NCBI GenBank assembly: GCA_008711295.1
Contig: VUYV01000054.1
Span: forward strand, 1,129,190-1,193,189
DNA length: 64,000 nt
From: Anarhynchus alexandrinus
Taxonomy: Eukaryota; Chordata; Aves; Charadriiformes; Charadriidae
Direction of reading: 5' to 3'
The notes below the pieces were generated by a model. It was not told the DNA's origin, did not search any database, and saw nothing but the letters and a program-made list of their open reading frames with translations. Shown one piece after another: positions 34,861-64,000 of the stretch. Positions within the stretch are counted from its first letter, which is position 1. Each line of letters starts with the position of its first letter. A program made the position numbers and the translations under genes.

Positions 34861-35040
34861 CGCGCTATAAGCGGTACCCGTAGATGACGCCCCGCCCCGC
34901 CCCGCCGCCCCCGCCAATCGCTACGCGCGGAAGGGGCGGGGACAGCGGCGCCGGTGGCGTGATGGTGGGCCGAGCGGAGGGGGCGGGGCGCGCTGGGACA
35001 CGCCCCCTCCTTGGGCCCGCCCGCCTCCTCCCCCGCTGCG

Positions 35041-35096
35041 CAGGCCACGCCCCTGTAGTGCAGGCCACGCCCCCGTTACGCAGGCCACGCCCCCCC
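35041..35096. repeat. 20-bp tandem triplet of CAGGCCACGCCCC
   Basis: CAGGCCACGCCCC begins at 35041, 35061 and 35081, a spacing of exactly 20 bp. CCACGCCC is a KLF/Sp-type binding core, so three equal sites sit two helical turns apart upstream of HSD17B7. Confidence 0.9.
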
Positions 35097-35107
35097 GAGC
35101 TACTCCG

Positions 35108-35169
35108 CTCCCTTCCCTTCCCTTCCTTTTTCCCTTCTCCTTCTCCTTCCCCTTCCCCTTCCCCTCCCC
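35108..35169. repeat. 62-base pure pyrimidine tract
   Basis: Uninterrupted C/T on the plus strand, built from CCCTT and CCTTCT units. Polypurine-polypyrimidine DNA of this length can form triplex structure. Confidence 0.9.
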
Positions 35170-35183
35170 AGCTGCATCTGGCA

Positions 35184-35261
35184 GGCTTTCCGCAGGCATC
35201 CATGGTGGGCTCTGCCCTCACAGCCTTTCCACAGGCAGCCATGGTGGGCTCTGCCCTCACA
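35184..35261. repeat. 39-bp tandem duplication
   Basis: Two copies sharing CATGGTGGGCTCTGCCCTCA, starting at 35184 and 35223. Confidence 0.88.
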
Positions 35262-35412
35262 TCCTTTTCCCCCCCCTGAGAGACGTGTTGTAGCCGAACA
35301 GAGGTGCCATCAGGTCACCGTGTCCCGGCGCTGCTGTGGCAGAGAGGTCTGGGTGCGACGCGCATGCCGGAGGTACCAGGTGCAGCCCTGCTTCTGGTGG
35401 GGCCGGTGTCAC

Positions 35413-35562
35413 AGCTGGAGCAGGGGATGGACACAGCACCAGTCCCCCACACATCCCCTGGCGGTGGGGCTGGTCCCCCGGTGCCCTAGCTGGAGCAGGG
35501 GATGGACACAGCACCAGTCCCCCACACATTCCCTGGCGTTGGGGCTGGTCCCCAGGTACCGT
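35413..35562. repeat. 75-bp tandem duplication
   Basis: Copies start with AGCTGGAGCAGGGGATGGAC at 35413 and 35488 and differ at only a few positions. Confidence 0.9.
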
Positions 35563-37530
35563 TTCACCCATGGTTGTGCGTAGCCCGCGCGGTGTGCCCA
35601 GGCACACAGGGGCTCAGGTCGGTGGGAGCTGCGGTGCCCCATGGCCCCTGCGGTGCTCATGTCCCCTACCTGGCCCAGTGCTCCCATCTCCTGGCTTGCT
35701 GAGGCATGGCTGGGAGAGGCTGTGATGCACCCTGAGCAGGGAGAGGGCATGCGAGGGCGGAGGCAGACGGGTACCAATTACGTGGCATGAACAAAGCCTG
35801 TCCTCGCTCCTGGTTCAGCCACAGAGCGCCATGCTGGAGCAGGCTATGCACTCAGCAGGGATGAGACCTCCTCTGCTGCAGCCAGCAGGACCCCACGCGG
35901 GGAGCCCAGCCAGCCCCTCCGCCAAGCACAGCCCCCTATCCCTGCCCTCCCCTCTCCCAGGCCTGCTATCCCGCCTCGGTCCCTGCCGGTGGACATCCCC
36001 TGATGTGGATGCTGAGCCTCAGAGCACCTTCCCTGTCACCCAAGGAGATGGGTGACAGGTGTGGGTCAACCAGCAGGTCTCTTGAGCATCCTTCCTCCAT
36101 CGCTTACGCTGTTACCTGTGTGCTCTCCCCCAAGCTCTCCCCACACAGCATCTCAGGGCACACAGTGCAACCCCAGAGCCCCCCAGCAGACAGGTACTGG
36201 TGGGCTCCTGGAGGTGCCCACAGAGGAGGCGAGCTGCCTCCTGAAGTGCCGCAAGGAAACCATGCAACCAGATTCACGTAGCGAGTGTCTCTTCAGCGGG
36301 TTTGCCCCTATATATAGGTGCATCTACTGAATATATACATGCCTTAGCAATAGTATACTGGAAACTGTGCCACGCGTGAGTTGATGGTGCTGAACTAATG
36401 CGTACAAAAGTATGGAGGGGTCCATGTACCCTCTAAGTACAAAGTTCCTCCTGTCCAGCCGCAGGAGGGTCCAATTTTGAGTCATGACAAGTGACCTGCC
36501 AGGGCTCCTGGGGGGGCACATGGCTTTGGCACCTGCCCAGTTTGCTCATGGAGCTGCTGGATCCGGGAGGACGGACTGGTGCCAGGCTGCTGAGGGATGT
36601 TCCAGGCAGCAGAGTCCATCCCAGGTGCTTCGGCCGAGCTGCGATCCCCAGGCCAATAGCCAGGGAGAGCCGGGGTGCCCGCTGCTCCATGCCCACGAGC
36701 TGTTGCAGGCTTGGGCATCGGGCAGCAGCCAGGGAAAGCTCTGCTATGTGCGTTCCTCTCATGGCAGGTGAAGATGTGGATTAACCCTGGGAGAGGAGGA
36801 CCTGGAGATTTCCCCTTGGAGGTGAAAGGTGCTAACATCTCACTGCCGGCTACCACGCAGCACCCGCAGGGCATCCAAAATGCATTTCAGGGGCAGTTGA
36901 GCAGCTCTGGAGCAGCTGTGGTCGGTGGGAGGAGGTCTCCTCGGCATGCCTCTTGCCGGGACTGGTGTGCCCATTCCTCCCCGGCTGACATGGAGCTGAG
37001 CGTGTTGCCCACTCCAGCAGGTGGGTGAGGAGCCAGGAGTGCCATCAGGCTTCTCCCCGTGCTACTGGGGTTTGGCTGGCAGGGATGGGGCTTCCTGGCA
37101 CTCCATGTGGCATGTCCAAAGCCCAAAATGTCCAGAGAGTTTTTGTTTTCACCCTGCAATTGCACAGCCCGCTGTGAGCTAGTGGCAACTCCCAGCTCCA
37201 CCTCAAGCAGGTTGTGGCTGCCTGGTGGTCCCTGCTCCAGCAGGCATGTACCCGCACACATCCCTTCCCCAGGCACTACCCTGCGCACGGGCTGGGAGCT
37301 TCCTCACGGAGAAAGTCCAGCTGATGTTCCTCCCCTCCGACCAGGGGAGAGAAGCCGCTCTGTCCCAGTCATCGTCACCAAGAACATGCTGCGTCAATAA
37401 ATAACCCTCATCTCAGCTCGTGTCGCCCCCGAGCTTGGGTCAGCAAGCAAGCGGGAGGTCTGAGTCGTCCCACGCCGTGGCTCTCCTTGCTGCCCTTGGG
37501 GTTTTCTTCTGAGGCTTCACTGTACAATGA
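35563..37530. other. Intergenic between HSD17B7 promoter and DDR2 3' end
   Basis: About 2 kb with no recognised gene, RNA or transposon. Confidence 0.6.
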
Positions 37531-37534
37531 GAAC

Positions 37535-52260
<14,726 letters not shown>

Positions 52261-54597
52261 CATTTGGTTTCAATTAGGGAGCGGAGAGGGGGGAGCCAGT
52301 CACCAATCCAGGCTGGCTTTTCGGCGGAGGTTATTTTCCTCGGCCCGAGGGAATGTGTGCAAAGCTATAATTTACAGCAAAACCCATTCATAGCGCGAGA
52401 GCGAAAAAAATAAAATAAAAAAAAAAAAAATAAAAATCCCCTTGGCCAGGGAGGGAACTTAAAGCAATAGGCAGCGATTTGCTTTCCGGCTCTCGCCCCC
52501 GCGGCTGCGGGATGGCACGCGTGTCTGGGACCCTCCTCCTGCGCTGTGGGGTGCAGGGGCTAGGCGGGACACCCCCAAAATGCAGGTGATGGAGGCACTC
52601 CACGAGGCCCCATTGCCAGCATGGATGGTCCCACACGGGCTGCCCCGCTCCGGGCCCCCTGTGGGAAGGGTGCCGGGCTCTCGCACGGGCACGCACGGCC
52701 AGGACACCGGCCGGAGAGCCGACCTGCCCCGGCACGTGGCATGGAAGAAGCGCTCCGGCTGCCCGAGCTGCACGCCGAGCTCGTGGTTTTACATCATTTC
52801 CAGGCACTGGCTTGGCACTGCGGCCACCGACTAAGCGACGCGGCAGGGAGAAAATAATAATAATGGGCTCGCATTAATTTTTGTGCAAGAGCTAAAAGTG
52901 CGATTTAAAAAAATTAAAAAATAATAAAAAAAAAAAGATTCAATATTCCTTCAGACTAGTGTTTTGGCTGTATTTTATGCCAGCACCCACACTGCTGTGG
53001 GGAGGGAAGCAGCACCCCTGGCGGCAGGCCAGCAGCTCCCGAAAAATGCCTCCTGCCCTCCGGGGCACCCCATGCCTGAGGAGCCATACTCCCAAACCCC
53101 TGAAACCTCCTCACCAAACTCCTAAGCTCATCTGCTCTGCGGGCAAACCACCCAGGGAAAGCCACCCACCACTTGGCAGGATACCGGGGCAGGAGGGGGG
53201 ACAGGGACATCCTCACCGCTGCCACCGGGCAGGGGCTGCAGTGCCAGCCCAAGCCATGGGCTGGGTGAGAGGTGGGCAAGGGAGAGCACCGCAGCCACCT
53301 CCGGGCTGGTGAGGAGGAGGAGGAGGAGGTTATAGTGCGTTGCTTGCTGCTGGGCTCCACACCGTGTCCCCCCTGATGTGCCACCCTGGGTCAAGCTGGG
53401 CAAGGGGAAGCCCTCGCCCATGCACAGGTTGCCCTACGTGCACGCCGGCACAGACGCCCGCTCTGCCCCGCTCACCTCCTGCTACCTGGAATCGGCGCCC
53501 AAATAACTCGGCGGCAGCCAACGCCGCGTCGCTCTGTCCCAGGACCTAATGCAAAGGTGTCGGTGTGCAAACACAGCCAAAAAGCCAAAGCAAACACCTT
53601 CCTCCCCCACCCCTCCCAGTGCCTGCTTGGTGCTGGCCCTGGGGCCATGTGCATCCCCCGGAGGTGGGACACATTGTGATCCAGCTGCTACCCACGCCGT
53701 GAGCAGCTTTGGGAGCACCCGCCTGCTCCCCGGGGAGCAGAGATGTCCCTTCCCCGTGGCAGCTGTTCCCAGGGTCCGGCAGAGCCGGCAGGTAGGGGGA
53801 GGCAGTGGTACAGACCACCCGCAGCACTCCGCACTGGCTCCTCGCGTCGGCTCTGGCCCCCATCCCGGGCTGTCTCCCCCGGGACCCACCACCGCCAGCC
53901 CGCCTTGGCCACACGCAGCCCAGCTAGCCCGTGGCAAGCCACCAGCAGCTACAGCACCGGCCAGGACCCCCCGCATTGCCCCAGCTTCCCAGGCCTGGGG
54001 AGCCAAGTGCTCGCCTGAGCCCAGGTTGCCCAACAGCCACCTTGGCACTTGGGGGACTTGGTGACTTCCCCCAGGGGAGCAGTTTGGGCCCCATTCCCAG
54101 CCCTGCAAGGGAAAAATCCCTCCCCAGGTAGCTGCGGGGCAGTGGGCGGCTGTGCCACCCCACCCCAGGGGCTGCAGCAGGACTCAGGAACAGCAGAGGA
54201 GCCGGCCGAGCATCACCTCTCCCCTCCCAAAAAAGAGGGGAGGCAGCAGAGCCACTCTGCCCCAAGGGCACGGGGACACCACACCAGGTCGGTCTCACCC
54301 CGTGCGCTCCAGCGGCGTTGTGCACCCACCCGTTCCTACCTTGAGGCTTGCTGCCACTTGCAGAAATTCCAAGAGGAAAGCACAGCCCTCCGCTTTCTCC
54401 AGAAACGCTGCAAAGGAACACCGCAGGCACTGGGCCAGAGGACCTGCCTGCGACTCCCCCCTGCCCCGCGGCAGCAGCCGCCCCTGAGCTGGGCAGAGTG
54501 GGGCACTCGGTGTGACGCAGTCGGACCTCTGCTCTATGAGTAGAGCTTCTGCGGAAAGCCACCGACACTAAACCAGCACCAGATGACAGACAGGAGG
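52261..54597. other. Intergenic between DDR2 5' end and UAP1 3' end
   Basis: A/T-rich runs at 52405-52436 and 52900-52935 within otherwise GC-rich DNA; the former lies in the probable DDR2 promoter. No gene or transposon recognised. Confidence 0.55.
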
Positions 54598-62700
<8,103 letters not shown>

Positions 62701-63020
62701 CCCGCCACGTCAGCGCGCGCGGTCCCGCCAGCGGGAGAGGCGGGGGCCGGTCCCGGTCCCCCCGCGGCGGCGCAGCCTCCGCCCCGGTCCCGGTCCCCTC
62801 CGGGCGGGGAGGTGGGGGTGGGGAACGGGCCTTCCCGTCAGAGTCCCACCCCTTCCCAGCTGTTCCTCCCCGCACCGGGCCCACGCGTGGAAGTGGGGAG
62901 CTGCGGTCGCCGTCTGCGGCCGGGCAGGGGAAGGAGGGTGGTCCTGCAGGGAGGCCCCGGTCAGCGCGGTCGCCACGGCCGGGGGCAGCAGGTCCCTTCC
63001 TGCAGCAAGAGGGGAGAGGT

Positions 63021-63734
63021 ATGCAGCTAAAAAGAACCCCCAAAAAACCCAAAACCCACCCAAAAAACCACCCCAAAAAGGGCAGGTGAGGTCTGTGCGA
63101 AGGAGGACCCCCGCAGAGGGCAGCCCTCTCAGCCAGCCGGGCCCCGGGAGCCTCGCCAGGGTCAGGTACGGCACACAGGGCTGCAGAGATCCCTCGCCCC
63201 GTAATTTTAGGGGAACGCGTGGTAAAAATCAGCGCGGGCCAAAAATCTGGTCACGCCGCTGGCACTGCCTCACCCCACGCGTCACCTCAGGGCTGGAGGT
63301 ACACACGGTCGAAGCCTGCCAAAAGTTGTGCAACTCACAGCATTTCCCCCGGGGAACGGCCGGCGTCAGCACAGGCGATTTTCCCTCTGGATGATATCAC
63401 TTCGGAAACCGTTACGCCAGAGCGTGGAAAGCGGCCGTGAGCGGTGTGAGTAAGCGGCGCTGCGGCAGGAGGCACAGCCTGAAGTGACGGGGAGGGGACA
63501 CGTCAGGCTCTGGCCAGGCAAAGGTCATCCCGGTGCTCCCACTGCGATTTTCAGAGATGAGCGAGCCCTCGCAGCGGCAGGTGCCAAGCACAAGATGCCA
63601 GCGCCACCATGGCTGGGTCACAGCCCTGTGTCCCATCCCCCCTCCCCCCCCCAGGACAGGGTGACAGAGAACTTGCTCAGCTACGTGGCATTTCACTGGC
63701 GGTCCCACAAGAAAAGCATGCTGGACAGCTGCTT
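63021..63734. other. Intergenic upstream of UAP1
   Basis: No gene recognised. Includes a short C/A-rich run at 63035-63080. Confidence 0.55.
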
Positions 63735-64000
63735 CGTACTGAAGCATTGTTTATTAATCATCTGTATCAAGCACACATCTGCTCAGCAACGGTGCGTGAC
63801 GGGATACAACAGTTGACATCGAACCCGAAGGGAGGCACGTGGTTACAGATCCGGCACAGCGGGAGGAAGAGTACTGAACGCTCTGGAAAGACAACCCGGG
63901 TGCGATGCGGTGCTCAGGCTGTGTCGTTAGGAGGCTGGAGACCAGCGAGGCTCAAATTAGGAATACAACTAAAATTGGAGCTGACTTGTGCTTTGGCCAG
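63735..64000 (-). other. Probable 3' UTR end of the next minus-strand gene (UHMK1 expected)
   Basis: AATAAA on the minus strand at 63755-63750 suggests a transcript entering from the right and ending near 63735. Human order UHMK1-UAP1-DDR2-HSD17B7 makes UHMK1 the candidate; no coding sequence is in the window to confirm it. Confidence 0.35.

Larger units (their letters stand above)
34600..35100 (-). promoter_or_regulatory. HSD17B7 CpG-island promoter
   Basis: CpG-dense sequence around the start codon and upstream. An inverted CCAAT box (plus-strand GCCAATCG near 34913) lies about 90 bp above the ATG next to GGGGCGGGG Sp1-type boxes, the arrangement of a TATA-less housekeeping promoter. A triple CCACGCCC array lies at 35041-35096. 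Confidence 0.7.

Overview
This is vertebrate nuclear DNA, most probably from a bird. The intergenic and intronic repeats are CR1 LINEs and solo LTRs of a kind common in avian genomes. Introns are short and GC-rich, promoters sit in CpG islands, and the encoded proteins align well (recalled from knowledge, no search run) with vertebrate OLFML2B, HSD17B7, DDR2 and UAP1. There are no bacterial-type operons; every real gene is split into exons with GT..AG introns, and all four lie on the minus strand.

Layout from left to right. 1-13 kb: OLFML2B, with six internal coding exons (called exons 2-7 by comparison with the 8-exon human gene). The olfactomedin-domain exon lies beyond the left edge, and the signal-peptide exon was not found and may fall in the 36-base N gap at 13063. 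13-28.3 kb: a gene-poor interval with an orphan CpG island, two CR1 fragments and two solo LTRs in opposite orientation, each with a perfect 5-bp target duplication. 28.3-34.9 kb: HSD17B7, complete, 9 exons, 332 codons plus stop. 37.5-52.3 kb: DDR2, complete coding sequence in 16 exons (862 codons plus stop), with probable non-coding 5' exon(s) further upstream. Its catalytic-region intron is almost wholly a CR1 element, and its last intron opens with a G-rich pentamer array. 54.6-62.7 kb: UAP1, nine of ten coding exons visible, the N-terminal one lost in a 342-base gap. From about 63.7 kb: the likely 3' end of another minus-strand gene (UHMK1 expected from human gene order).

The genes do not form a functional operon. 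HSD17B7 is an ER sterol/steroid reductase, DDR2 a collagen-receptor tyrosine kinase, UAP1 the last enzyme of UDP-GlcNAc synthesis and OLFML2B a secreted matrix protein. What they share is position: UHMK1-UAP1-DDR2-HSD17B7 is a conserved head-to-tail block on human 1q23. Here its HSD17B7 end faces OLFML2B, unlike the human order as I recall it. I saw no novel gene system. The most interesting signals are structural: repeat-driven intron architecture, a G-quadruplex-capable array on a splice donor, a short DDR2 intron bounded by a 6-bp repeat, and promoter motif clusters.
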